The position numbers were made by a program, and so were the translations under genes. The notes below the pieces were generated by a model, which saw nothing but the letters and a program-made list of their open reading frames with translations, searched no databases and was not told where the DNA came from. DNA of 64,000 nucleotides, from positions 8,294,350 through 8,358,349 of the forward strand of contig LS997563.1 of NCBI GenBank assembly GCA_000469685.2, in the 5' to 3' direction. Numbering within the stretch: the stretch's first letter is position 1; every line of letters starts with the position of its first letter. Source of the stretch: Haemonchus contortus. Taxonomy: Eukaryota; Nematoda; Chromadorea; Rhabditida; Trichostrongylidae. Positions 1 through 11,382 of the stretch are shown in pieces.

Positions 1-2800
1 TAATGGAAGTGATAGTCCAGAATAGTGCAAAAGTATTGAAGAAAACGTGGAAATCGCCCTCTTTAGTGAAACACAAAGATAGAATGTGTCGACAGAAGTT
101 GCACGGGAGGGGTATTTGGACGAGCTCTTGAAATGTGCGAGCCGTTGCATACAGTTGGCTACAGTATGTGGCCTGCGTGCATCCCGATGCGAATGGTGCA
201 ACCTCTATGGCTTCCAGAACGCCGTGAAAACTCGTCCACGTTGGGTGTGCATGTAGGCTATGCCGCTTTTGGGACCTTAACTACGCCCTATCTCAGCCGT
301 TTTTCGATCTGACAGTCTCTTGGGCTATCCTTTCTTATCAAAAATTCATCCAAAGGATATGTCTCAGGAACTACTTTCAAAGTGAACTGTGCCTTTAATT
401 GGAGCACAGTCTACATGAGCGGTAATTCACCATGAAGAAAAAGAAGTAATTTTGTAGAAGACATGAGTAGAAGAAAGCCTTATAAGATATGAGTAGGAGA
501 AAGCTCATAAATAAGGAAGAACTGAAAACAGAACTATCAAAAATTACTATCATCTAAACGTTAGCAGATTTGAAATTTCTTTAAATCGAAGTTCTACACT
601 TTAGAGAATCTCATAAAGTGCATGTAGTTATTACAGTACAAGTGGTGCCTGTCAAACTCAACATATAATTTTACGATGGTGGAGTTACAGCAGACATGTT
701 GGGTTGGTCGCTCTGCGACCGCTCGCCCTGTTGTAATTCATTGCGATAGAGAAAATGGAATAGTAGAATAGAGCACAGGTTGGTGCAATCTCTTTCAAAC
801 AATGTGAAAGCCGTTAATTGGAGAATTCGCTTATAATCAGAGATAAGTAAGGGTCTTTTCTGGTCAGCAGAAGCGAAACGATTAAGCAAACTTGGAAAAT
901 CGTACATCAAGCATACGTATTGATCATGGTCTCAATCGATACTTATGTTTTGCTAAGTCTCTTCCAGCACTTTAATCGATTTGCTAGCCTACAACCAGGT
1001 AATCTGTGGCGGTAGTCCGTCCCTGCTTTTATGTATCGCTCACAATCTTGATAGGTTGCCGGCTTGCTTCAAACGTGTCCAATATTTTGTCGGTCTTTTC
1101 CCAAAGTGCGTTCTGAAGAGCTTCATCTCGTGCCAATTGTACATCAAGGTTCTTCTCATCGTCCCAGCACGATTCCCAGTACTTGCCGCTGACCTAAACT
1201 GTTGAAAAAATATCGAAATTTCTTGAGAGTACTGGCGAATGGTGCATTCCTTATAGCCCTTATATTACTTTCAGTCCTATGTAGCTTATTAAAGCATCTA
1301 TGGAGTAATGAACATAGAGGTAGACTTGAAAGGTTTGAAGGTCCATCAAAGGTTAACGTTTTTGAGGGATATTACTGAGGTAACGCAGATGTCTCTTTAC
1401 CACTCTACTTTTTTGGAATTCCCGAACATTCGAGTTTGAGCCAAGATATGTCGCAGTTGTGAAGTACTCTCGAAGTTCCCGCAAATTGAGTTACAGGCTT
1501 AGAACACGATATTAGACATGCAAGCGCAGCTTTGGGTGGTACAGCGGCGTTGGGGCGGCAGTAGCAACCGACTATATCAATTGCAGTTCGGTTGAGGGCA
1601 CACTACCATCAGGAATGTCAAGAGCTGGTACACTCATCTTCCGGGAAGGCAATAACGGTCCTGTGGGGGTCTGTGAGGAGAGGCTCCCTTTGGTGTGGAA
1701 GATATCGTCATTCTGGACGCGGCTAAAGAAGATCCGGATGCTGGCATCCACGATCTTGGGATCGGATTCTGGGGTTGCCATTCGATAGTCGTCAGACGCT
1801 TCCCGGCCCTTGGCCACAGACAAAAGCTAAGTCAATGAGTCTTTCATATCTTGTCAGATAACACGTGCGAAGACCGTGTCATCCCCTATTGTTCTCTCTT
1901 TCCCGCTCCCACCGAAAGAAATTTTCTAGAGCACGTAACAACTAAAAATGAGAGTCGGATCCCCTACGACCGCGCCTTTGACGCTGTTTTTAGAGCCTTT
2001 GGACATACTATTTAACCTCTTACGCACATCCATTACTTCCGGAGAAGCAGCACAGTAGACGGTTGTGGCCGCTCCTTGCTCCAGCGATTTGGTGAACGGT
2101 TTTGCAACGGCGTTCCAGAATTTTCCAAGAAATCCCCAACTCCGTGATATGTCTGAAATCATGCGATACTTCTGTAGAAATTTTTTTTCCAAGAATACAA
2201 AGGGAGAACAGCGTTTTTGGAGTTCTAAGTGTGTTCCATCATTGGGAAGAAACCGCTGAAAGAAAACATTCGTGCCTAACTCGAATTACCAACTGAGTGA
2301 TATGAACCATACTATACCGTCTTTCTGTTTTCAAACACGCTCACGTCAAAGTTAGTTTCTACCACTTCCACCTCATGAGTCAGCTAAACTTTCCCTAGAA
2401 TCACAACTCTCACATTGATTGATTCCTATGGCTAATTTTAAAGGCTTTACAGAAATGGAATTGGACGCTTAAATTCCATGTAAGACCTACAGTACCTTGA
2501 AACAAGCTGTTCGAGAAGAGATGCCGGCCATCGCTCATGTTTCCTATCACAATGCAGCGAGACTCGAGGACAGACCCGTTCTAGGTGCACTACGCATAAC
2601 AACCCGGCAGGGGCCACAGAAAGAACAAGTCAAAGAAGATGATAATTATGGTGTAAATTCAGTGGAACATTAGGAAGATGATCACAATCATAAAAGATTT
2701 CATATCGCTAAGCTTTGATAATTATTTTTGACTTGCCTTATACTGCTGTAATATGGGAAGGCGGTCGTTTCACCCTCACAATGCGTAAACTGAATTTAGC
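1..2800. other. Gene-poor stretch, no supported gene
   Basis: I see only short open frames here, without recognisable domains, consistent splice sites or codon patterning. Composition is AT-rich non-coding DNA. Both strands were scanned for conserved motifs and none stood out. Confidence 0.5.
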
Positions 2801-2829
2801 CCAGGTATACTTGGGTTTTCTACAAAACC

Positions 2830-2925
2830 GTGGTCTATTGACCCGAAACTTCTCCAGACCGTTGGAATGCTTGAAATTCTATGCCACGTACCCTGCTCCT
2901 AATTTTGTTCTCAACGGTAAAAAAA
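2830..2925 (+). repeat. Fragment of dispersed repeat shared with 5893-5968
   Basis: About 75 bases here (from roughly 2840 to 2914) match 5893-5968 with scattered mismatches, in the same orientation. Both copies contain the words GTTGGAATGCTTGA and GCCACGTACC. The sequence after each copy (a 'TC(C)ACTA' stretch followed by ATGCAGGGCG) also matches loosely. It is a diverged copy of an unclassified interspersed repeat, not a gene. Confidence 0.65.
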
Positions 2926-3017
2926 ACAATCAATACCTCCACTATTTCAGATGCAGGGCGCATCTATGCTGACCACGTCGTAATTTCATTATATCTCTCT
3001 CAGTTACAAAGCAGAAA

Positions 3018-3072
3018 CTCGGTGTGTCGGTTTGTCTGTTTGGGTGTTTGTCGGTATGTCGGTGTGTCCGTC
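3018..3072 (-). repeat. Degenerate (CACACCGA)-type microsatellite
   Basis: Imperfect GTGTGTCGGT/TTTGTCTGT units. The reverse complement resembles the ACACACCGACAC array at 8974-9033, so the same simple-sequence family occurs twice in this window in opposite orientation. Confidence 0.7.
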
Positions 3073-3074
3073 CG

Positions 3075-4340
3075 CAAACGTTTATGATTACGATAAAGGT
3101 AGTGATATGGAAAACCCATTCTCTCAATGAAGCTCTCACATTTCCTTCTTTACATATAAAGCAGTTAATGGACGGGCAGGTTGATGGAGTGGAGTGATTT
3201 CTGCGAAATGTAGTGAGTATATAGTGAAGCCAGTAATGCGACCCTGGGACTTCTTACTGACAGTGTACAAGGCCATCCCATCCATTTTTTTCATTTTTTC
3301 TTCATTTCAGTATTTCAGTCTAATAACCCGCAGTAAAAAGTCCCGCACTCCTAAGGCAAACTGGAAGCGATCGGCTGACCCGTCATTTTCTTTTGAATTT
3401 ATTTATCGCAGCAAAAGCGGCACAACATATTGAGATCCATTACGTACTGCCCTTTCCCCCCTCCAGCATTTCTGTAAAGTGAAGTATCATGAACTAAGGA
3501 TCTCAGGATCTTAACACCGTTGATGGTTACCATCTTTTTTTGTTAGCTCCACAGCACCTTCACTATAACTCATCAAGCTAAACCAACAACCTGAAAGAAA
3601 TTTTGAATCGTTTTATTTGTTCTCGACTGTTGATAACACCACTATCAAAAGACCATAACCCAGCTGCCGATTTCCATATTTTGGTGGTTGAATTAGTTTT
3701 GTTGCAACTGACATCTGAGTGAAAAGAAAACGCGATACAATTAATGCTTGCGGGTTTTGGTAATCTCTTAGCAAGGAATAGATCAACAGTAAATCTGGCA
3801 ATTGAGTTCGTGCAAAAATTTCGGAATGGTATGTACATCAAACATACGATTTTCGGAACACCCCCAGGTAAATGCCCATTGAAAATGGTGGTTCTTACAG
3901 AACTGATTGTGTTGACTGTAGATGCCCCCAGGGAGAGCATTTGGGTAGAGTGGTTGAAAGGATGCGTTTTTTGAACTCCCCTAGAAGTTTCTTGCGGGAG
4001 GATGCGATTCTCACTGAACCGACTGGAAGCAGGGTTCATACTGAATTATAACTTTTCATGTGAAACGGAAGCTTCAAAGAAATACGCGTCGCATGATTAA
4101 TATGGAGATGGCATTATACTTCTGTAAGGTATTTAAGGCTGTGAGGCTATTCGTTGGCAAGGTAAGGTAGGAAAATTTATCTCTCCGCGGATGTGAAGCA
4201 ATTTCGACCGTCTCACTGAGTCTGACTCTTTTGAGTGGGTCAAAATTTTTGTAATGTAGTGAACTCCGGTCACAAGTATTCTTAGTCATAAAAAGAAAGG
4301 GAATGCCAGATTGTTTGTATCAATCTATGTCCCTATTACA
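3075..4340. other. Intergenic, nothing recognised
   Basis: Several overlapping 60-150 codon open frames occur on both strands at 3578-4039, but they lack homology signals, splice structure and a consistent reading direction. I treat the stretch as non-coding. Confidence 0.45.
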
Positions 4341-4342
4341 TA

Positions 4343-4790
4343 AATAGCGGGATGCCCGGCGTAGCCGGGCGTTACATATGAAGGAGAGCCCGGCTTTAGC
4401 TGGGCAATTCGACTGGTACTTACAAGGGAAGGATCCCAAGTCGAAGTGGCCATTTGGAATGGGACCTATACTGTCAAGCGTATTTTTTGATGCTGATTTC
4501 AAATCTGCATTCAAAATCTGCCAAACGATCCTCTGAACGAAGTTGTGGAGGGTGGTCTCCGGAGAGCGCTCAACAGGGGAAAGCACAAAAGCCATGGTCG
4601 CCGGCATTCCAGCAGTGGCGGATTGGAGTGGAGGTAAGCGTGACGCTTCATAGGCGAGGGACCAAGGGTCGGGTTTGGTGGGCGGCGGCGTTTTTGCATC
4701 TTGCATAACTTCTTCCTCCAGGTTGTGAAAATCTTTTTATGTTAGTTTTACCGCCTTCGGCGACTTTAAGTTGCTGGAGGCGAGTCACTT
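4343..4790 (-). repeat. Dispersed repeat, copy A (inverted relative to copy B)
   Basis: Read on the minus strand, this stretch aligns over about 400 bases with 5453-5870 on the plus strand. Shared words include GATGCAAAAACGCC, GAGCGCTCTCCGGAG and CCAAACGAT. Translations of both copies give similar peptides, which is what fooled the open-frame search. The end at 4745-4786 carries GTTGCTGGAGGCGA, the same terminus as copy B. The family is unclassified. No transposase or reverse transcriptase is visible. Confidence 0.75.
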
Positions 4791-4799
4791 TCGCGTCAG

Positions 4800-5385
4800 T
4801 TTCTTAAACCGTCTGACATCTGCTCCAACCACCAACATTATAAAAATTCTATTCCTATTGTAATACATTTCAAATTCACTGTAGGATAACTTTTGTATTG
4901 TATGCTATTCTAAGCGGATGCGATAATCTAGCACGAAGTGTTCAAAAAAAGTCTTTCACAATTAGCGCAACGAATGGAAAAAATTTCACTTTTCTGATAG
5001 CGCTTTCCATCTGGATTTGTTTGTTATCTCGCTCTCACCAATGCTCTGGGAAGAAGAACCTGCAACTGCTCTTCGGACACTTCCACATTACCAAACATCA
5101 ACGACCCTCTAGATGTGCTTGCTGTTTCCTCTTCATCATCCGGTTCCCTCAGTGGATCGGCCTCCCTGTCCTCAACCACGCAGTCTTCTTCGCCCTCAAT
5201 ATCAAGGTCTTCGTAAAAGGAATTCCGAAGATGAAGGAGAAACTATTTATCAACTTGTGCTCCTTTCTTGTGAGGACATCACAGGATCCAAAAATACTCC
5301 TGGTTCTTTAGTGTAACATCCATCCTTATATAAAGTACTTTGCCGCGTTTGCCACATGGCAACCCTTACCTTTATTGAAAACTGA
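4800..5385. other. Spacer between repeat copies A and B
   Basis: An open frame of 137 codons (4898-5311, +) exists but has no domain and a composition like its surroundings. No gene is supported. Confidence 0.35.
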
Positions 5386-5390
5386 CCACA

Positions 5391-5406
5391 ACCCCCCCCC
5401 CCCCCC
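5391..5406 (+). repeat. Poly-C tract
   Basis: A run of at least 13 cytosines. Such homopolymers are prone to length error in sequencing, so the exact length here is uncertain. Confidence 0.9.
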
Positions 5407-5452
5407 ACCTTCTTCAAACCAATTGGTAACAGTGGAAGACGGTTTAATTAGG

Positions 5453-5539
5453 AATTCATTCGCCTCCAGCAACTAAAAAGTCGCTGAAGGCGGTAAAACT
5501 GCCTTCAGCGACTTTTTAGTTGCTGGAGGCGAATGAATT
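5453..5539. repeat. Perfect 39-bp palindrome with 9-base spacer, end of repeat copy B
   Basis: Bases 5453-5491 and 5501-5539 are exact inverted copies of each other, separated by GGTAAAACT. The right arm leads straight into repeat copy B. Copy A has only one version of this terminus, so the palindrome looks like a local inverted duplication of the element end. Confidence 0.92.
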
Positions 5540-5990
5540 GAACTGACATAGAAAGATTTTTACAACGTGGAGGGAAAAGTCCTGCAAGATGCAAAAACGC
5601 CACCGTCCACCAAACCCGATCCTTGTTCTCGTGCCTGTGAAGCGTCACGCTTACCTCCACTCCAAGACGCCACTGCTGGGATGCCGGCGACCATGGCTCT
5701 TGTGCTTTCCCCTGTTGAGCGCTCTCCGGAGACCACCCTCCATAACTTCGTCCAGAGAATCGTTTGGCAGATTTTGAATGCAGATTTGAAATCAGCATCA
5801 AAAAATACGCCCAGCAGTATAGGTCCCATTTCAAATGGCCACTTCGACTTGGGATCCTTCCCTTGTTAGATACTCCCGTAGAGGGTCTCCTGACACGAAA
5901 CTTCTCTAGATCGTTGGAATGCTTGACATTCTGTGCCACGTACCCAGCTCCTAATTTCGTTGTCAACTAATGAAGCGCCATCAAATATCT
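5501..5990 (+). repeat. Dispersed repeat, copy B
   Basis: Plus-strand relative of copy A at 4343-4790, extended rightward through the segment shared with 2840-2914. It contains a 100-codon open frame (5567-5869) that mirrors the frame in copy A. I see no protein domain in it. Similarity between copies is at the DNA level with scattered substitutions. Confidence 0.75.
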
Positions 5991-6600
5991 CCACTACAGA
6001 TGGCAGTGAAATGCAGGGCGTATACTGTCATGGGTTCAACTACGCTTACCATCTGGCTATCTCATTAATATCGAGATCACAATCATGTAATACCTGTTGC
6101 AATCATTGTCCCTGGATGTAGTACATAAACTGAGATGCCGTGTTTGTGCTCATCACGATGTAGTTTCATAGCCATTAAAACATTGCACAGTTTCGAATAT
6201 GCATAAAGCCTTAATTAAAGCTCTTTAAACTGGATAAAAGAATTGTCACATCACGTAGAGACACATACTTGTAACCGTTTTCGACGCTTTCAGTTGGGCA
6301 GAGCTTGTCCAGCTTCTCTTCCGTAGACATCTCCGGTTTCAGCTGAATTGAGAAAATGGGGGAAGGAGCACTCAAAAAGAGAGTTTTTCGCGAACACAGG
6401 CAATCTGCGGCAAAGTGGCACGAGTCTAGTTGATAGGGAAGTTGAAAGTGGCAGAATAGGTCTTCAGAGTGCTATTATAGGGAATTTGGTAAATTTATAA
6501 CTATCAGGTAAACCATTAAACCTTTTATAAACTCAAGTAAGTACAAGAATTCTTTGTTTAAAGTGAAGCACTATGAAGGCGACAATCGTTGCCGCTCGCG
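5990..6600. other. Intergenic, nothing recognised
   Basis: No coding pattern or repeat identified. Confidence 0.4.
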
Positions 6601-6623
6601 TCTCGCAGGGCGAGCGCCACATT

Positions 6624-6706
6624 GGCTGCTGTCATAGTCCACGATTTGGCCAGCAACCGATCGCGCGACTGGTCGCAGCGACCGGTCGTGGGCTATGAAA
6701 GCAGCC
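6624..6706. repeat. Palindromic GCGCGAC repeat, copy 1 of 3
   Basis: The ends are GGCTGCTGTCATAGTCC and its near inverse GGGCTATGAAAGCAGCC. The centre holds GATCGCGCGACTGGTCGC and inverted GCGACCGGTCG. Similar units lie at 45721-45801 and 55488-55557. It is a short foldback (MITE-like) sequence with no coding capacity. Confidence 0.8.
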
Positions 6707-6709
6707 ATT

Positions 6710-8635
6710 GACGTCATATGGGCGTGACGCATAGGCTCGCGAGCCAGGGATGCAATTTTTGTATAAAAAGTGAGCTGATGAATTAAGGAGCCACAGACAA
6801 AAGAGCAGCCGCTAAGATTATATACGACTGCTGAACTTAAGAGAGACTTACTCCGGTGTGGTTGTGGGAATGCGACGAGACGACAACCACCCTCGCATTG
6901 CATTGCCTCAGAAGAGGCAGAAGTTCACGAACAAGGTATTGATGAGCCACGTGGTTTACACCCCATGACGTCTCCAATCCATCTATCGTCATCTTTTGTT
7001 GTGGCCAGAATACTCCAGCATTCAGTATTAGCGCATGAAGGGGCCTGAAGAATGGTCAAGATCACTGATTATGAAACATTTACAATCGATATAATCAAAT
7101 ACTGGTTGCTGAGATTTTTCATTCTTCCTAGAAGAGGACTAAGTCGAATTATTCACCAAGTCGAATTATTCAATCTGGTTATGTTCCGACTCACTATTTC
7201 CATAGAAATGAGACTTGCAGTAACTGTCGCGCGCGGTCGCGAAGCGCTTAAAGTGAAAGGGGATTTGCCCGACAAGTAACAACGCACCAGTTCTGAGTCA
7301 AGTGCGGTCTTATTGTTAGAACGGAAATCTGAACATTAGACCTTTCGCGACCGCCCGCAGTAATTCTTGTGGAACACACAACGGATTCTTTATGGAAATA
7401 ATTTTATGGTACTGGAAAACCCGTTTACCAGTGCTGATCTTTGTACTCCAGTGCGGCTGCTTGGACAGATTGAAGCGAGCTCAAATCACACATGATCATA
7501 TCGATTTTAGCATCCGGCTGTAATATAATTTTTTTCACAGTCATATAAAGTAGCACCAATTATAATTTACATAAAAAAATTTTTGAACGTCTATAATAGC
7601 CAATATCTCCGGATAGGGCAAGGAACTACTTTTTCCACACAAATACATTGCCGAAAGTGGTAACCCACTACGAAGTCGTTAACTTTGCATTATGGTTATA
7701 CATACACCAGTCGGATCGCCCGGCTAACGCCAGGCTCCCCTCCTTCTTGTGTCAAACACCCTATCCCGACAAATGTTGAACTGAAAAGTTTTATTCCCTT
7801 TTTCGAAGTTTATAATCTTCGAGTTTTTTTCCGTGTTCAGCTGAGTGAGGGTATGAAACTGAAACAGAGCTCGAAATCCTTCTTTGACACAACAGAAATC
7901 GAAAGCTTTCCTCTTTCTTTGATAGTTGTAGTAAGTCTAACTCTCCACTCCTTTTTTGGAACAAATGGCAGTTTCCTGTACACGAAATTTGACACAGGAT
8001 TAACAGGGCAGTGCAAATGGTATTCAGTTAAAGTCGGTGCTTACGCCTTCGATTGGAAGTCTCGCACTTTTGCTCTCTTCCTTAGAAATAAACACCCATC
8101 AAAAATCCAACTGTTAGACAATCAAAGATGATGATGATGTTCTGAGTGAAGATAACCCCTTCATCAGATATTTTTTATCAATGGACCCTTATCTTTACGG
8201 AGATATCATTTGTTGAGAATTCTAGATTACAGGCGGTCGAATGAGTTTTGTCGCAAATGACATTGAACAGAGAGGATCTTCATTGAATCACAAACCATGC
8301 TGGGTAGCGGTCGTAATCTAATAGTAGAAAATTAACAAAGTTCTAATCTGCTTATCGTATTGCCCTAATGGGTCCCTATTACTGCACTTTCCACTCACTT
8401 TTTTCACCCTGCTCTACCATCTTGTCTTATCGAATGAAACATACTGAACGGTCAAAACACATCGTAGATACCGAAGAGATGTTAGGGTTTCGATCGGTAG
8501 GTGGCACTCTCAGGTCCTTTATCTTTTTTCATCAGTTATCATCAGTTACCGTCACCGACCTACGATCCGTCATACCCTGCATCACCTATTAGAATGCTGA
8601 GGTTCCACTGGTAATACGAAAGGTGTGATCCTACC
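6710..8635. other. Intergenic with a weak inverted repeat at 7225-7352
   Basis: GCGGTCGCGAAG at about 7226 is roughly inverted at 7340 (CTTTCGCGACCGC). An open frame of 148 codons at 7685-8131 (+) shows no domain or signal peptide. No gene is supported. Confidence 0.4.
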
Positions 8636-8637
8636 AA

Positions 8638-8975
8638 GTTTGACTCTAGGTCCACGTAAACAGGAATTTATGAATTCGCTACCCAAAATTACTATCGCGC
8701 ACGCCCCGCTCCCTGTGCATGGAGTCTGGTCCTGCCACCCACCATAAGTGTTCCCATGTTGCCCCCTGTAATCCTATCAATTTTGAACGCTTTGGGTCCA
8801 CTGGAGCAGGAGTTATGAATTTGCGAACTAAAATTTCTATCGCGCACAACCTACTCCCTGTGGGTGAAGTCTGCACCTACCACCTGTCATAAGTGTTCCC
8901 ATGCTGCCCCCCTTACTCTTACCAAATTTGAACGCTCTAGGTCCACGGGGACAAGAGTTATTGATTTCCGGTCAG
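8638..8975 (+). repeat. Tandem repeat, about 144-bp unit, 2.3 copies
   Basis: The word TTTGAACGCT (or TTTGACTCT) followed by a version of AGGTCCAC recurs near 8640, 8783 and 8927, giving a period of about 144 bases. Other words recurring with the same spacing include CTATCGCGCAC, ACTCCCTGTG-like and AAGTGTTCCCATG. The last unit is partial and runs into the ACAC array. Confidence 0.85.
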
Positions 8976-9033
8976 ACACACACACCGACACACAAACACA
9001 CACAGAAACACACCGACACACCAACAGACACAC
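8974..9033 (+). repeat. (ACACACCGAC)-type microsatellite
   Basis: Imperfect ACAC/CACCGA units directly following the 144-bp tandem repeat. Inverse of the simple repeat at 3018-3072. Confidence 0.9.
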
Positions 9034-9448
9034 TTAGCGAATTATATAAAGTAGGGTACTTACCTATACATTACTTTGCACTGTTATAGTAATGCGTTCA
9101 ACTATTGAAAAGCTCCTTATGGAAGAATCTGGCTCTTCGGAACTGTATATTCCTTAAATGTTGCAGCAACAGGCCCAACTTGTAAAGAACTAATGTGAGC
9201 AGTCTGACCGCTCTGCGACTGCTTACTCACTATAGATATACTGCGCACCTAATAAAGCTCGGTTCCAGATTACGAGTCGAGAAGGATAATGGAATAGGGA
9301 TAAGCCTACAATGTCCACATTTTTACTAGTTAACACTTTCCCGTCCGAGTTGAACGAAAAATGAGAACAATCTAGAATATAGAAGTCTCGATAATCTTCG
9401 CATACTGTTACCACCTAAAATGCATTGATATTACTCGCCTTGGCAGTT

Positions 9449-9600
9449 TTATAATAGAGTTTCTGCATTAGCTAATTTTGTCAAAGTTAACGAGCAAAAT
9501 CGGGAGAAACCTAGCCCTTCGTCTCTAATGGGCAGGTGAATTGGCACTAGTCTGGTGCTGGAGGATAAAATCAGCAATCTCCACATCGGCTGGCCCACCG
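9449..9600 (-). pseudogene. Possible downstream exon of the SDR gene (weak)
   Basis: A minus-strand open frame contains ILSSSTRLVPIHLPIRDE followed by SLTLTKLANAETLL. In WWOX-like dehydrogenases a serine-rich strand is followed by Y-x-x-x-K with a KLAN-type helix. The catalytic tyrosine is not visible here, so this is either chance or a decayed remnant. Splice sites joining it to the exon at 10121-10291 were not found. Confidence 0.2.
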
Positions 9601-10120
9601 CACATAAGGTAATACCAATAATAACAATGTGGTCGCGAAGAAATTCAAAATCCGAATGGCATGTTCGCAGCGCTTGATTTTCGAGCGTTCGGAGTCCGCT
9701 CATGGATGAATCGGAGAGATAAGTAAGCGTGAGGAAATGGAGCGACCAAGAAGAGTAAAATTCTAAACAACAAAATAGAATGGAAATATAGAACAGAGTA
9801 ATTCGGCTGCTGAGATCAACAACAGGCAATCAGGAATAGAACCAGTTCACCTGAACAGTAGGACTGTTTTTAGCAACATTACGCGAGAACAGCAGGATCA
9901 TAGATTATGAGAAAGGACGAAATAGTAGTAGGAAAGTGTTGAAAAGAGACGTTAAAAGCTAGAACTCGATTTAATTCTAAAGAATCTCACGACTGCAAGA
10001 GGGCGGTACTGTCGCTGAATGTGATTGGCGAACGATTGATTCTAGCCAATCACAGACGTTGCCGCACTTCAGGTCTTGTAGAAGCTCTGGGTCAGCATTG
10101 AATTGTGATTTCGAGCTCAC

Positions 10121-10581
10121 CTTTTCCTCGAGAATCCTGTTCTTCAGTGCTTCAGCCAACACAATATTCCGATTTGCCATGACGACATGCGCTCCTTTGA
10201 GAGCTAGTGCTCTTGCTGTTTCAGTACCTATTCCAGAAGTGGTACCCGTGATTAGAATGGTCCGGCCAGTCAAGTCGACCTCAGATATTGCCTAAATATT
10301 CATAAGCTTCAAAAATTATTTTACTTGGGATCAAAGCTCTAGATGGCTCTCTTTTAGAATTCAGAAAGCAAACAACAGCGTTCTAGCCTTGATAGGCCTG
10401 GCACCATCAATGCCTGGAAGTCATTATTGAGCTCGGATTACTATCTGTCCCTGACTATCTAGCCCTTTCAAGGAAAAAAAAGTTCAGAAAAGTGGGATGA
10501 GGACTCACTTCAAGCGCAGTGGTCCGCGGTCCATGCTTTCGTACCCGTTCGGGTGCAGTAGAAAGGGGGGACCCTGGAGTG
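10121..10581 (-). CDS. WWOX-like short-chain dehydrogenase, two exons, partial
   Basis: Two minus-strand exons join in phase: 10581-10509, ending ...RTTALE before GTGAGT, and 10291-10121, starting AISEVDLTGRT. The second carries the Rossmann cofactor motif ILITGTTSGIGTETARALAL (TGxxxGxG) and HVVMANRN, typical of the SDR family close to WWOX and retinol dehydrogenases, which bind NAD(P)(H) to oxidise or reduce small alcohols, retinoids or steroids. The linker 'TTALE' before the first strand is also typical of this subgroup. The downstream exons with Asn, Ser and YxxxK were not found, apart from a doubtful piece at 9449-9600. The N-terminal start is also unresolved. The gene may be truncated by the surrounding repeats, or its exons may be diverged or distant. 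Confidence 0.7.
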
Positions 10582-10599
10582 CTAGATGATAATTCGTTG

Positions 10600-11070
10600 G
10601 TAACCATTGCACTGATCACAGTCGATCCTCGTCTTGATGATGGACCTAAAACTTAATGCCTCTCAATAATCATGAAATCAATTGGAAGGCTGAACATTTC
10701 TGTATGAGCATCGAATATCCGAATCAAGCACTCAGGACGGATGCGTGAGGGAACCGCTGATGTTAAGGAAATAGTTCAATCGGTTTTGGAATGATTACCG
10801 CAGAGAATTGGTGAAGATGAGGCCTGCGAATTATTACTAGCTGTAGGTGTTCCTCTTGATTTGCAGCCGATTTCCGTAAATCAGAAGAAAATTGAGACCG
10901 CTATAATTAAAAGTCTCCGAAGGCCACTCCTCGTTCAATACTGATCGTCTACGCCAACTTTACAAAGCTCTTTTGTGTGGCCTGATAGATAAATACAATA
11001 AGGATTATATCTGATCTGATAGAAGCTGCCTGTAACAAAATTGCAACAGATAGTCTCTCATCGGTGGGAA
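10600..11070. other. Intergenic, nothing recognised
   Basis: No coding or repeat signal seen between the SDR exon and the Tc3-like element. Confidence 0.4.
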
Positions 11071-11073
11071 GTA

Positions 11074-11104
11074 CAGTGCGTTTCATAATTATAAGGTCAC
11101 CCTC
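11074..11104 (+). repeat. Left outer terminal repeat of Tc3-like element
   Basis: Starts CAGTGCG after TA at 11072-11073. Its inverse is at 12617-12646, followed by TA. Confidence 0.9.
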
Positions 11105-11240
11105 AATTTTTGCACTTTCAAAAAAAGTAATCATTAAGGATTTTTTCTAGCATCATGAACAGATTCCCCAGCACGAATAACCTAGGTATCCGTTGCTTAG
11201 CCGCTGCTGCATTCTTCTGAACTTTTTTTAGAACAGTTTA

Positions 11241-11282
11241 TCGGTTTTTGCACCGTTTCATAATTATAAGGCCACCCTGAGA
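11241..11282 (+). repeat. Left inner transposase-binding repeat
   Basis: Forty bases matching the inverse of 12430-12470 with about two mismatches. It shares the TTTCATAATTATAAGG core with the outer end. Confidence 0.85.
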
Positions 11283-11382
11283 ACGTGAACAAATATTAAC
11301 GAAAGAGAGGAAATTTCGTGTTTGAAGATACTTGTAAAGGTAAGCATGTGTAGCAAAGGCATTTCTAAACCTGACTGTCAAC

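Noticed and set aside
5505..5966. 153-codon frame and overlapping frames on both strands
   Set aside because: Frames run over the 39-bp palindrome and repeat copy B, mirror copy A, and contain no domain.
7685..8131. 148-codon plus-strand frame
   Set aside because: No domain, signal peptide, splice context or neighbour support. Length is within chance for this AT content.
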